Of a stretch of DNA of 64,000 nucleotides, positions 8,569 to 16,658 are shown one piece after another. The position numbers were made by a program, and so were the translations under genes. The notes beneath the pieces were generated by a model. It saw only the letters and a program-made list of their open reading frames with translations, did no database searches and was not told the origin of the DNA. Origin of the DNA: Blautia sp. MSJ-9 (GTDB lineage: Bacteria > Bacillota > Clostridia > Lachnospirales > Lachnospiraceae). The stretch spans positions 1-64,000 of the forward strand of contig NZ_JAHLQG010000049.1 of the NCBI RefSeq assembly GCF_018919065.1, in the 5' to 3' direction. How positions within the stretch are numbered: the first letter of the stretch is position 1; each line of letters opens with the position of its first letter.

Positions 8569-9515
8569 AAAAGAACAGAATATCAGGCCTCCTTTTTCTG
8601 CTGGTGATCCTGGCTGTGATTGGATACAGTGCACATGAAATGGTAAATCAGGGGAAAGATGAAGATTATATATCTGTATCTGTTGTTGTAAATGACAGCA
8701 GCAATGTCCGGTGGGATGCTTTTCGTTCCGGTCTGGAGCAGGGAGCAGAAGATAATCATGTACATCTGAATCTTGTTTCTACAGGCACGTTTCAGAACGC
8801 ACAGGAAGAACACACAATTGTGAAAAGAGAACTGGATGGAGAGGCAGACGGTGTGATCGTTGAGCCTTATTCCAGTGAGGCAGATGTGATCCTTCCAACA
8901 GAATCAGCGAAACCGGTGGTACTTGTGGGAACAGGGATAGAGACAGACAGACTTTTTACTTCTGTAATGACAGACCATGGGAAGCTGGGGAAAAGTCTGG
9001 CTGATGCAGTCATTCAGGGCAAAGCAGTTAAAGTAGGGATCTTGAGCGGAAACCAGAGTCAGCTGGGAATGAGGCAACGGTTAAAGAGTGTCAAGGACAA
9101 GCTGGAAGAAGCAGGAATAGAGATTTCCTGGATACTCTCGGAAAAGGAACTTGACAAGAAGATGCGAAATGTAGAATATTTTGCAGAGCATCCGGTAGAT
9201 ACAGTAATTTCTCTTGATAATGATGATACGGAAAAAGCGGTGGATATTATTCTGAATGATGACCGTATCTCATGGAAACTCTATGGAGAAGGTCGTTCTG
9301 AGAAGCTGATATATTATCTGGATAAGGGGACGATACAGGAACTGGCAGTTCCCAATGAGTATTATATGGGATATCAGAGTATAGTCCTTGCAGCGCAGAA
9401 TATCAGGTATTATACGGACAAAACAGAACAGGCAGAAGTTGAATTTTATATGGTATCCAAAGATAATCTCTATGATGAAGAAACAAACAGAATTTTGTTT
9501 CCGGCTGTAAGATGA
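8565..9515 (+). CDS. membrane-anchored sugar-binding (periplasmic-binding type I) protein, likely sensor partner of the kinase
   Basis: A 316-aa protein with a strong RBS (AAGGAGGG) inside the kinase gene. The N-terminus (residues 7-25, LLFLLVILAVIGYSAHEM) reads as an uncleaved signal anchor: there is no lipobox and no clear signal-peptidase site. The remainder (about 35-310) is a type-I periplasmic-binding domain of the Peripla_BP_4 group (ISVSVVVNDSSNVRWDAF, ADGVIVEPYSSEA, VGILSGNQSQLG). It is coupled to the kinase, not to a transporter, so a sensory role is inferred: present the bound sugar to the kinase sensor domain. It could alternatively serve an importer elsewhere. Confidence 0.85.
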   Translation: MKKNRISGLLFLLVILAVIGYSAHEMVNQGKDEDYISVSVVVNDSSNVRWDAFRSGLEQGAEDNHVHLNLVSTGTFQNAQEEHTIVKRELDGEADGVIVEPYSSEADVILPTESAKPVVLVGTGIETDRLFTSVMTDHGKLGKSLADAVIQGKAVKVGILSGNQSQLGMRQRLKSVKDKLEEAGIEISWILSEKELDKKMRNVEYFAEHPVDTVISLDNDDTEKAVDIILNDDRISWKLYGEGRSEKLIYYLDKGTIQELAVPNEYYMGYQSIVLAAQNIRYYTDKTEQAEVEFYMVSKDNLYDEETNRILFPAVR

Positions 9516-9542
9516 CCGGACAGACAGATGGGGGAAAAGAAA

Positions 9543-10571
9543 ATGCACAGAAAATATCTGGCACTGGCAGGTGTTCTGAGTCTTGTAACTGTTACTGCCG
9601 GAGGATGTAAGGGCAGTGAGGAGAAGGATGTCAAAAATATTAAAATAGGAGTTACCTTATACAGCCAGTATGACACATTTATCTCAGAATTGATGACGGA
9701 ATTTACAGAATACGCAGCAGATAAGGAGGAATCCAGCGGTGTGGCGATCAATCTGGAAATCCTGGATGCATCACAGAGTCAGCTGACGCAGAATGAACAG
9801 GTGAAAAACCTGATTGATAAAGGATGTGATGTGGTGTGTGTCAATCTGGTCGACCGTACAGAGCCTACAACGATCACAGATCTGGCTGAGAATAATCAGG
9901 TTCCGATCATATTTTTTAATCGTGAACTGGTTACAGAGGATCTGGAACGTTGGAGTGAACTGTATTATGTGGGAGCAGATGCTTCTCAGTCCGGTGTGCT
10001 GGAAGGAGAAATTGCGGCAGATGCATTTAAGAAAAATGCAGATATTGATAAAAATGGTGATGGTATCTGCCAGTATGTGGTTCTGGAAGGTGAAGCCGGA
10101 CATCAGGATTCCATTGTAAGAACGGAGTATTCGGTGAATACTATGGTTGAAAAAGGAGTGGAAACAGAGAAGCTGGGATATGCCATAGCAAACTGGAACA
10201 GGGCGCAGGCTCAGACAAAAATGGCAGCTCTGCTGACGCAATTCGATGGAAAGATTGAGATGATCATTGCAAATAATGATGATATGGCACTGGGAGCAAT
10301 TGATGCGTTAAAGGCATCTGATATTCCGAAAGAGAACTGGCCCGGAGTTGTGGGGATTGACGGTACAGATGAGGGGATTGAGGCTGTAAAGAATGAGGAA
10401 ATGCTTGGAACGGTTTATAATGATAAAGAGGGGCAGGCGCGTGAAATGCTGAATCTTGCATTTGTAATCGCAACGGATGGAGATAAGAGTGATATTCCGT
10501 TGATCGACGGAAAATATGTGCGCACGCCATATCATAAGCTTACGTTGGAAAATATAGAAGAGTCTGAGTAA
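9543..10571 (+). CDS. galactose-type sugar-binding lipoprotein (second MglB-like protein)
   Basis: A 342-aa lipoprotein. The ATG at 9543 behind GGGGGAAAAG is preferred over one 15 nt upstream. The signal peptide ends in a clear lipobox TAGGC with C22 as lipidation site. The type-I binding fold includes a calcium-loop motif, DKNGDGICQY, and the sugar-contact segment NNDDMALGA, both as in galactose-binding protein. It closes the kinase/regulator operon 27 nt after the anchored binding protein. It may feed MglAC or modulate the sensor; the sequence does not decide. Confidence 0.9.
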   Translation: MHRKYLALAGVLSLVTVTAGGCKGSEEKDVKNIKIGVTLYSQYDTFISELMTEFTEYAADKEESSGVAINLEILDASQSQLTQNEQVKNLIDKGCDVVCVNLVDRTEPTTITDLAENNQVPIIFFNRELVTEDLERWSELYYVGADASQSGVLEGEIAADAFKKNADIDKNGDGICQYVVLEGEAGHQDSIVRTEYSVNTMVEKGVETEKLGYAIANWNRAQAQTKMAALLTQFDGKIEMIIANNDDMALGAIDALKASDIPKENWPGVVGIDGTDEGIEAVKNEEMLGTVYNDKEGQAREMLNLAFVIATDGDKSDIPLIDGKYVRTPYHKLTLENIEESE

Positions 10572-10607
10572 TTTCTCTGATCCGGTATTTATAGTAATTC
10601 TGTAAAT

Positions 10608-10637
10608 AAAAAAGGCTGTTGTTAATGACAGCCTTTT
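10608..10637. terminator. bidirectional terminator between converging genes
   Basis: AAAAAAGGCTGT pairs with ACAGCCTTTTT around an 8-nt loop, with A and T runs on both sides. It serves the plus-strand operon ending at 10571 and the minus-strand gene ending at 10654. Confidence 0.9.
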
Positions 10638-10653
10638 TATTGAGCATTTTTGA

Positions 10654-11028
10654 TTAAAGTGTCTGTATATAAGATAATAATTCAGCTTTCTCAGCTGCGC
10701 TTAATTTATTTCCTGCTGTAAATGCAGCGATGAAATCTTTGATGGCTCCGTTGTAAGAATCCTTTACAATCTCCTGGGCATAATTTTCATAGAATTTCTT
10801 TGAGGTGACAGATGGAATATAGATAGCTCTTTTTCCGCTCTTGTCAACATTCAAAAAGCCCTTCTGTGCCAGACGGGAAAGAAATGTGTTTACTGTCTGT
10901 TTCTTCCATGCTTTCTTTTCTTCCTCATTAAAGTGAACCATAATCTCAGAAAAAGTTGCAGGTGTTTCTCTGGTCCATAAATATTGTAAAATATAAAATT
11001 CTGTTGCGCTCATTGCATTTCGTACCAT
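10654..11028 (-). CDS. BlaI/MecI/CopY-family transcriptional repressor
   Basis: A 124-aa winged-helix DNA-binding protein. The N-terminal half shows the family pattern: MSATEFYILQYLW, then KKQTVNTFLSRLAQKGFLNV as recognition helix and wing, and a short C-terminal dimerisation helix. The RBS (AAGGAGGA) is strong. No BlaR1-type sensor protease, beta-lactamase or copper ATPase lies beside it, so its target is unknown. Confidence 0.85.
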   Translation of the reverse strand: MVRNAMSATEFYILQYLWTRETPATFSEIMVHFNEEEKKAWKKQTVNTFLSRLAQKGFLNVDKSGKRAIYIPSVTSKKFYENYAQEIVKDSYNGAIKDFIAAFTAGNKLSAAEKAELLSYIQTL

Positions 11029-11376
11029 TATTATAAGTCCTCCTTATCAGTGTAGTGATGTGTACTCTGGGGTTATTAAAATTTTTATTGCCAGGTAAAT
11101 ACTTTTGTTTCTGGTAATCGTGGATGTTCAGCAGTCCGTTGAATGGAATGTCTCTGAACAGTTAACAGTAATTAAGAATAGTAGCGGAAAAGTACATATG
11201 GTACCATAAACAAACAGATGTGGAAAAGTTTTATCCAACATCTGTATGCTTATTTTAATATAAAAGTATAAATATTACTAGACGTAGAAATAGACAAAAA
11301 TGTAAGTGAAAAATAGGTTAATTTATCAATTACGGAGCCTTTATGTTAATAATTGCGAGAGCAGTACAGATACAAA
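11029..11376. other. gene-free interval with one hairpin
   Basis: 348 bases without a credible gene. The only structure seen is ACAGATGTGGA pairing with TCCAACATCTGT at 11214-11245, which could end the GNAT transcript on the minus strand although its T tail is weak. The promoter of the BlaI-type gene should lie between 11040 and 11150 but no clean hexamers stand out. Confidence 0.4.
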
Positions 11377-12018
11377 TTATACAGTAGCCTCTCTGATCAT
11401 GCAATATTGTTTCAGATCAAAGTGAGGTTTTTCCACTATCCCATATGTTTTAAATCCGAAGTGTTCATAAATAGGAACGTTATTGGGATTATGGGTTTCC
11501 AGAGAAATCAGCATCTTGTGTTTCTGGGCGTAATTTATCACTTCATCCATCAGAAGTTCTGCCAGCCCATGATGTTGGTGTCCGGGGTCTACCGCAAGGT
11601 AGATCACATGGAGACGTTCTGTCTGGTGAAGCTGATCAGTCCAGCTTGAGTTCAGGTAGTCTTTGCCCTGAATGAAATTCCAGAAGGTTTTCAGGCTTGG
11701 ATCTTCTTTGATCAGCCATCCGTCAGTGGTAAGTGCAGCTCTGGCCTCTGTGAGACAGTAGTGCAGAAAATTGTAAGGTTCGCTTTCGTCAGAAACAACC
11801 AGGATACTGTTCAGTTCGCTGCTGTCAGAATAAATCTCGCATGTCTGAAAGAATTCCGTCAGATCGCAGGAAAAAAGCTCCGGCAGCAGTCTTTCTCTGG
11901 TGTCATCATCAGGAATCAGGGTATGATACAGCGGATCCTGTGCGAAACAGACGGTTAACAGTTTCTGTAATCGTGGTAAATCTTCTTCCTGTACTCTGTA
12001 CAAATTATCACTTTCCAT
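11377..12018 (-). CDS. GNAT-family N-acetyltransferase
   Basis: A 213-aa protein, probably cytosolic. The acetyl-CoA site is recognisable in the second half: VIYLAVDPGHQHHGLAELLMDEVINYA (the Q-x-x-G-x-A/G motif is QHHGLA) followed by LETHNPNNVPIYEHFGF. The RBS is AAGGAG. It lies 64 nt behind the M28 peptidase gene on the same strand with a strong hairpin between. Substrate unknown. Confidence 0.85.
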   Translation of the reverse strand: MESDNLYRVQEEDLPRLQKLLTVCFAQDPLYHTLIPDDDTRERLLPELFSCDLTEFFQTCEIYSDSSELNSILVVSDESEPYNFLHYCLTEARAALTTDGWLIKEDPSLKTFWNFIQGKDYLNSSWTDQLHQTERLHVIYLAVDPGHQHHGLAELLMDEVINYAQKHKMLISLETHNPNNVPIYEHFGFKTYGIVEKPHFDLKQYCMIREATV

Positions 12019-12045
12019 GGTATGTAGTAATCTCCTTATTTATTG

Positions 12046-12067
12046 CCGGGAACATTGCTGTTCCCGG
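12046..12067 (-). other. strong intercistronic hairpin between M28 peptidase and GNAT genes
   Basis: A perfect 9-bp stem CCGGGAACA / TGTTCCCGG with a 4-nt loop, 28 nt before the GNAT start. There is no T tail on the minus strand, so an RNA-processing or stability role is more likely than full termination. Confidence 0.5.
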
Positions 12068-12082
12068 GAGTGGTAATGTTTC

Positions 12083-14197
12083 TTAAAAAGACAGTAGATT
12101 ATTATAGATGTTATCCAACATTGCAGACAGCTTATTAACGGAGGTGTTTAAGTAGCGGATATCGTCCTTATAATAAGCCTTCTGTCTGCGCAGGGCAGCT
12201 TCCAGACGACGGATCTCACTGTCGAGTTCCGGTGTTTTTTCTTCCATGCGCTGCTTCAGTTTCTGCACGATCCCGTAGAGATTTTCGTGATGCATGATAC
12301 GTCCGGCACCCCACATCAGGCGGTCTTTTGGCTGGTGAAGAATGTATTCGGTGAAGTGATAGTAAACTTCTTCATCGAAGAGAAATGCGTACATATTATT
12401 GTCTACTCGATAGAGGGCCTTCAATGCATCTGTAATATTTCCCTCGGATAAAGCCCGGCTTGCTTTTTCCAGCTGTCGGATATTTTTGGAGGCAGCTTCC
12501 TGTGGGAAAATTACTTCATCTTGCCAGTTGAGACGTACCAGATAGTCTTGTGCCTTGCGGAAAGTTTTCAGCAGCTCCAGTCCGGCATATTCCCATTTGT
12601 GGCGGAAAGCAATGCGGGCGTCGGAGTCTGAAAGTGTGGCATATTCCGCATTAATCTGGCAGATTTTGTCATAAATATTTTCGGCAGAATCTATAATTGT
12701 CTGCAGGTTTCTGAGCAGAACATTCTGCTCAGGATCAGCAAATGAGAGTGCATTTTCGTGGATACTTTCTGCGACTGCGTTCATGGTATTGCTGAAATTC
12801 ATCGGTGGCAGGACAAGTCTGTCAATGGCCATGATCAGTTTCAGATAGCATTCATGATGAAACTGATAGACAGCTTCCTGGTAAACATCCTGATTATCAT
12901 ATTGGGAATGATAATAATTCTGCATGAATGGTCCGGCACTGAAGTCATTGACTGTGGATGGGATACCTGCAATCGCCATGGAGAAATCATCAGACCATGT
13001 CTCGATGGGAGAGAGAACTGTAATCCCGTCAGGATATGCTTCCTTCGGGACAGTCAGGCTGTCTGTAAACTGTCTGATGAAATCTGCATATTCATAGGTA
13101 CAGCGGATGGCATCCTGCGTATTGTGTGCGTGTGCAGGAAGTTCAAAGTTCAGGTCTGCAATCACTTTACCCTGCCAGTCAGGATGTACGCGGAATACCT
13201 GATTGTAGGCTCCTGTTGACCAGTCGTATTTGGAATCAATGATTCCCCATTCCTCGGCAGCCATTGCACAGAAGACGAGAGTGTGGGCAGGTTTATAGCC
13301 GCCCTTTACCAGTGCACGGGCAATGCCGAGCATCATGGCGACTGCTGCATTATCGTCCTGGAATCCATCGAAATAGGAATCATAGTGTGCGGACAGCAGG
13401 ATCATAGAGTCTGTCTCAGTCCCCTGTATTTTACCTGTGATATTGCCTGCTGTTGTGTCCGGGATCACTCTGGAACGGGCATCCAGTGATACTTTTAATG
13501 AGGATCTGCGTAATAAAGCAGCATCCTGTTCTGGAGTGTTACGGATATCTTCTGAATCAGCGGTATTGTCTTCGCAGGCGGAAATTTTATTCCGGAGGGC
13601 ACGCTTCAGGATACGTGCATCTGCCTGAGACAGGGAGAATGCAGGTGCGAAATCAGGACCTGCGATATCCTGTGCATTCAGCGCAGTTTCTGCGATTTCT
13701 CCGTAGCCGTTTGCCTGAACTGCGATCAGGGCAGCAGCGCCGCGCAGATAAGCCTGATAAACAGGGAAGCTGATCCACCATTCGTCGCGTTGGTTGATCT
13801 CAACCATAACCAGCTTTCCTTTTACGTTTATGCCTTCATAATCTGCGGCAGTTCCTTTTCCCAGATAAACGAGTTCATAATCTTCAAATCCGTCTGTCTC
13901 GAAATTTGTCTGATATCCGCCCATCTGAAAGGTGTGTTCCTGCCCGTCATCATCTGTAAATTTCAGGACTGCCTTCTCGAATTCCCATCCGTCCAGTGAG
14001 AATGTATCTCTGGTTACATCGGTAAGTCCGATAGCTTTCATTTCCCTGTATAACATATCTCCTGTAGCTGTTTCTGCAGCGGAACCTGCAGTACGATAGC
14101 CCAGAACAGGGTTTGTTTTCTCTTTTTCCATGCGTCTGGCAAGCTGGTAGGACCAGTCTGTGTCAATGCAGGAAATACAGGAATCTTCAATGTTCAA
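12083..14197 (-). CDS. M28-family zinc metallopeptidase with PA-type insert
   Basis: A 704-aa protein without a signal peptide, hence probably cytoplasmic. Residues about 110-200 resemble a protease-associated insert (GINVKGKLVMVEIN). The catalytic M28 domain follows with likely zinc ligands and catalytic residues H271 and D273 (SAHYDSYFDG), D281/D282 (QDDNAAV) and E315-E316 (AMAAEEWG), and DFSMAIAGIPS further on. The C-terminal 230 residues are helical and unassigned. An aminopeptidase acting on peptides is the family expectation. Its upstream region carries the MITE-like element, so its promoter may lie inside or beyond that insertion. Confidence 0.88.
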   Translation of the reverse strand: MNIEDSCISCIDTDWSYQLARRMEKEKTNPVLGYRTAGSAAETATGDMLYREMKAIGLTDVTRDTFSLDGWEFEKAVLKFTDDDGQEHTFQMGGYQTNFETDGFEDYELVYLGKGTAADYEGINVKGKLVMVEINQRDEWWISFPVYQAYLRGAAALIAVQANGYGEIAETALNAQDIAGPDFAPAFSLSQADARILKRALRNKISACEDNTADSEDIRNTPEQDAALLRRSSLKVSLDARSRVIPDTTAGNITGKIQGTETDSMILLSAHYDSYFDGFQDDNAAVAMMLGIARALVKGGYKPAHTLVFCAMAAEEWGIIDSKYDWSTGAYNQVFRVHPDWQGKVIADLNFELPAHAHNTQDAIRCTYEYADFIRQFTDSLTVPKEAYPDGITVLSPIETWSDDFSMAIAGIPSTVNDFSAGPFMQNYYHSQYDNQDVYQEAVYQFHHECYLKLIMAIDRLVLPPMNFSNTMNAVAESIHENALSFADPEQNVLLRNLQTIIDSAENIYDKICQINAEYATLSDSDARIAFRHKWEYAGLELLKTFRKAQDYLVRLNWQDEVIFPQEAASKNIRQLEKASRALSEGNITDALKALYRVDNNMYAFLFDEEVYYHFTEYILHQPKDRLMWGAGRIMHHENLYGIVQKLKQRMEEKTPELDSEIRRLEAALRRQKAYYKDDIRYLNTSVNKLSAMLDNIYNNLLSF

Positions 14198-14254
14198 TTT
14201 ATTTCGCCTCTTTCCTGATTTTGTAAAATGATATACTGTAAGTTTTTATTATAT

Positions 14255-14408
14255 AGTAAACTATAAATGAGCAAATTTGAAAAACTGTACAATTGAATCC
14301 ACGGTATGCGGATAGCAAAAAGTATAAAGCAGTTGAATGTTCGCGTAATGTGCACAACCAGCTATGAATTTTGTGCACTTTTAGATATTTGCTCATTTAT
14401 AGTAGTAA
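14255..14408. mobile_element. MITE-like element with 17-bp terminal inverted repeats and 5-bp target duplication
   Basis: The ends 14260-14276 (ACTATAAATGAGCAAAT) and 14387-14403 are exact reverse complements, and pairing continues imperfectly (10 of 15) inward. The 5-mer AGTAA flanks both ends (14255-14259 and 14404-14408), as expected of a target-site duplication. The 144-bp body also holds GTGCACAA...TTGTGCAC. It codes for nothing credible and sits 58 nt before the M28 peptidase start. A plain regulatory hairpin is the alternative, but it would not explain the flanking repeat. Confidence 0.65.
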
Positions 14409-14553
14409 AAATATTTTAGCATAAACAAAGAAATGCCACAAGAGAAGGTAGTGCTGCAAAGAGACCCTTATTATGGAATAGATACTGGAATCTGAATATT
14501 CAAGACCATAGTAAAAGTGAATAAAAAAACATATAAATATTAGATGTAAATTA

Positions 14554-14582
14554 TTGACGTTAACCAAATGGAATTATATAAT
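14554..14582 (+). promoter_or_regulatory. sigma-A promoter of riboswitch 1 transcript
   Basis: TTGACG - 17 bp - TATAAT, a near-consensus vegetative promoter. Predicted start near 14589, about 80 nt before the riboswitch. Confidence 0.85.
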
Positions 14583-14667
14583 AAAAATATAATGAAGTTG
14601 GGGAAAAGCCTTAGCGCGGAGTAAAAATAGTTTTTGACTTTTAGCCCCTGATATCATATTATAAAAA

Positions 14668-14829
14668 TAATGCATGTTTCCAGTAATATGGAATTAAAAG
14701 GGAAACCGGTGCAAGTCCGGTACGGTCCCGCCACTGTAAAAGGGAGCTTTTTATCATATATGTCACTGCTTAAGAGGCGGGAAGACGATAAAATGCGATG
14801 AACTTAAGTCAGGAGACCTGCTTGCATTA
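14668..14829 (+). promoter_or_regulatory. cobalamin (B12) riboswitch 1
   Basis: The conserved core is complete: GGGAAACCGGTGCAAGTCCG at 14700-14719, GTCCCGCCACTGTAA at 14725-14739 and the B12 box AAGTCAGGAGACCTGC at 14806-14821. P1 closes as TAATGCA (14668-14674) with TGCATTA (14823-14829). It is a typical adenosyl- or methylcobalamin aptamer upstream of the binding-protein gene at 14979; binding should switch that gene off. Confidence 0.95.
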
Positions 14830-14832
14830 AAA

Positions 14833-14871
14833 AAGGTTATTTCTTACGGTGTATAAGAAAGGCTTTATTTT
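14833..14871 (+). terminator. probable expression-platform terminator of riboswitch 1
   Basis: Immediately after the aptamer, AAAG...TTTCTTA pairs with TAAGAAA..CTTT and is followed by ATTTTTAT. The stem is AT-rich and of moderate quality, so control may be partly translational. Confidence 0.5.
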
Positions 14872-14978
14872 TATACCTAAAATACATTTTAAGAAAAGGA
14901 TCTTTTTTATTTCAGGAAAGGATGTGAGAAAAGAAAACTTGAATTTTTATACAAATACGACAGAAAGGTAAAAAAGGA

Positions 14979-16187
14979 ATGAAAAAGATAATAAGTTTTA
15001 TATTGACAATGATTATGCTGCTTACCTGCACCAGTATTTCAGTTATGGCAGCTGACACTCAGAGTGATACAACAAATCAGGACGGAAAAATGACAATAGG
15101 AGTGTCCGTATATAATCTGAATGATGCAGAAGTAAGAGCATTTAGAAATTATTTTGAAAATTATGTCGGTATGGCTTTTGATGTCGAGTTTTTATATTCT
15201 TCCAGTATAAGTACAGCAGAAGAAGAAATCAGCTTTATCAACGAGCTTCATGAAAGAAATGTAAAGGGAATTATTTCTTTCCTTTCCTCAGATCTTGAAG
15301 AAGTTCTTCCGGTATGTGAAGAATATGGTATGTATTATGTACGTGGCTCAGGAACGATCAGTGATGAAATGTATGAGAAAGTAAAGGATAATCCTTATTT
15401 TCTGGGAACAATAGGAACATCTGTTGAAACAGAAATGGATGCGGCTGCCAATATGGCGGAGTATTTTGTTTCAGAGGATCAGAATAACCAGAATCATTAC
15501 ATAATAGCATGTGGAGGATCTGCTATCGGTAATGAGATGCATCGTCTGAGAACGATTGGTATTCTGAATAAGCTTCAGGAAGCATATGGCCTGTCATATG
15601 AGAAGTCTGTAGAAGAACTGGTGAATACGCAGGATACTGAAGAAATTGAAACAGGCAGTGACATTAAGATTACTCTGGTTCCGGGGTATCCAAAAGATCA
15701 CCTGGATGAAAAGCTGGCTGATTCGCTGAATACAGGAGAGTATAATGTTATTCTGAGTGTAGTGAGCGCAAGTGATTTTATCAAGATAATTGATGCTTAT
15801 GAAGAAGAGAACAGTACAGATGTATTGTTGGGTTCCATTGACTGTTTTACAGAAGATACATACGAAATGTTTAATAAAAAGGGATATAACGGCAAGGAAA
15901 GAATCGACTATCTTGTAGGAAAATACGGTGCTATCGTTGCACCATCATTTGTTGCCATGAAAAATGCTCTGGAAGGCTTTGCAGAAGATTACCGTGAAGA
16001 TGGAAGTGCTTTCCGGCTGCAGCAGTCATTCTGGACAGCGGATTCAGTAGATGAGTTTAATAAGCAGTATGCGTTATCTATTGGAATGTATGATAATACA
16101 TATAGTGTAGAGGATATGATGGAAGTTCTGAAATCCTATACACCGGAAACAAATTTTGAGAAATTCCGGAAATTTACGGAAAAATAG
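14979..16187 (+). CDS. secreted type-I periplasmic-binding protein under B12-riboswitch control
   Basis: A 402-aa exported protein: signal peptide (residues 1-24, ending SVMA-AD) with a cysteine at 17 in LLTC, a poor lipobox. The rest looks like a sugar-type periplasmic-binding fold of family I: MTIGVSVYNLNDAEVRAFRNYF opening strand, RNVKGIISFLSSDLEEVLPVC, then VETEMDAAANMAEYFV and YNVILSVVSASDFIKI. It lacks the galactose calcium loop and NND motif of the mgl proteins. No permease or ATPase is linked in its own unit; it sits between two B12 riboswitches. I infer a ligand tied to cobalamin supply (corrinoid, precursor or cobalt complex). The ligand cannot be read from sequence. Confidence 0.8.
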   Translation: MKKIISFILTMIMLLTCTSISVMAADTQSDTTNQDGKMTIGVSVYNLNDAEVRAFRNYFENYVGMAFDVEFLYSSSISTAEEEISFINELHERNVKGIISFLSSDLEEVLPVCEEYGMYYVRGSGTISDEMYEKVKDNPYFLGTIGTSVETEMDAAANMAEYFVSEDQNNQNHYIIACGGSAIGNEMHRLRTIGILNKLQEAYGLSYEKSVEELVNTQDTEEIETGSDIKITLVPGYPKDHLDEKLADSLNTGEYNVILSVVSASDFIKIIDAYEEENSTDVLLGSIDCFTEDTYEMFNKKGYNGKERIDYLVGKYGAIVAPSFVAMKNALEGFAEDYREDGSAFRLQQSFWTADSVDEFNKQYALSIGMYDNTYSVEDMMEVLKSYTPETNFEKFRKFTEK

Positions 16188-16211
16188 ATAGAAAATAAGA
16201 GTCTAAAATAA

Positions 16212-16240
16212 TTGACGTATACATGATGGTATGTTATGAT
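16212..16240 (+). promoter_or_regulatory. sigma-A promoter of riboswitch 2 transcript
   Basis: TTGACG - 17 bp - TATGAT, starting 25 nt after the stop of the binding-protein gene. No terminator separates it from that gene, so some read-through from the first unit is likely. Confidence 0.82.
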
Positions 16241-16276
16241 AAATGAGTATTCATACGGTCATTTAATGATTTTAGA

Positions 16277-16449
16277 GATAAGTTCAGACCAGCAGAAGCG
16301 TCCTGCTGGTCTGATTAAAAGGGAAACCGGTGTAAATCCGGTACGATCCCGTCACTGTGATAGTTGGTTTTCAGCTGAATGCCACTGGAAGATATTTTTC
16401 TGGGAAGGTGCTGAAAATGGGTAAGCTTAAGTCAGGAGACCTGCTTATT
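16277..16449 (+). promoter_or_regulatory. cobalamin (B12) riboswitch 2
   Basis: Second complete core: GGGAAACCGGTGTAAATCCG at 16321-16340, GATCCCGTCACTGTGA at 16345-16360, and the B12 box AAGTCAGGAGACCTGC at 16429-16444. P1 is GATAAG with CTTATT. An 11-bp arm CAGACCAGCAG / CTGCTGGTCTG (16285-16313) precedes the core; riboswitch 1 lacks an equivalent. It heads the Nik/Dpp-type importer operon. Confidence 0.95.
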
Positions 16450-16551
16450 TCTGGTAAAAGAGATTCTTGCGGACGACGAGAAATCCTGATTAAGAGTTAC
16501 AACTTCATGTGTTGCATATATATGTTTGATTCTTTAATGGTAAGATTTCGT

Positions 16552-16581
16552 GACGGATGTGGGAGCATCTGTCTTTTTTTT
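16552..16581 (+). terminator. intrinsic terminator of riboswitch 2 (off state)
   Basis: GACGGATG pairs with CATCTGTC (one G-U pair) and runs into eight T residues, 103 nt after the aptamer and 78 nt before the coding region. This supports transcriptional attenuation when cobalamin is bound. Confidence 0.82.
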
Positions 16582-16658
16582 CGTTCAAAATCACAGGAAT
16601 GGACAGTATGAGAAGGAAGAAAAACAACGAAGAAACAAAAAAAGAAAGGAAGTAAAGG

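Noticed and set aside
14199-14396. 65-codon minus-strand frame upstream of the M28 peptidase
   Set aside because: It runs through the MITE-like element and has no RBS or recognisable protein features.
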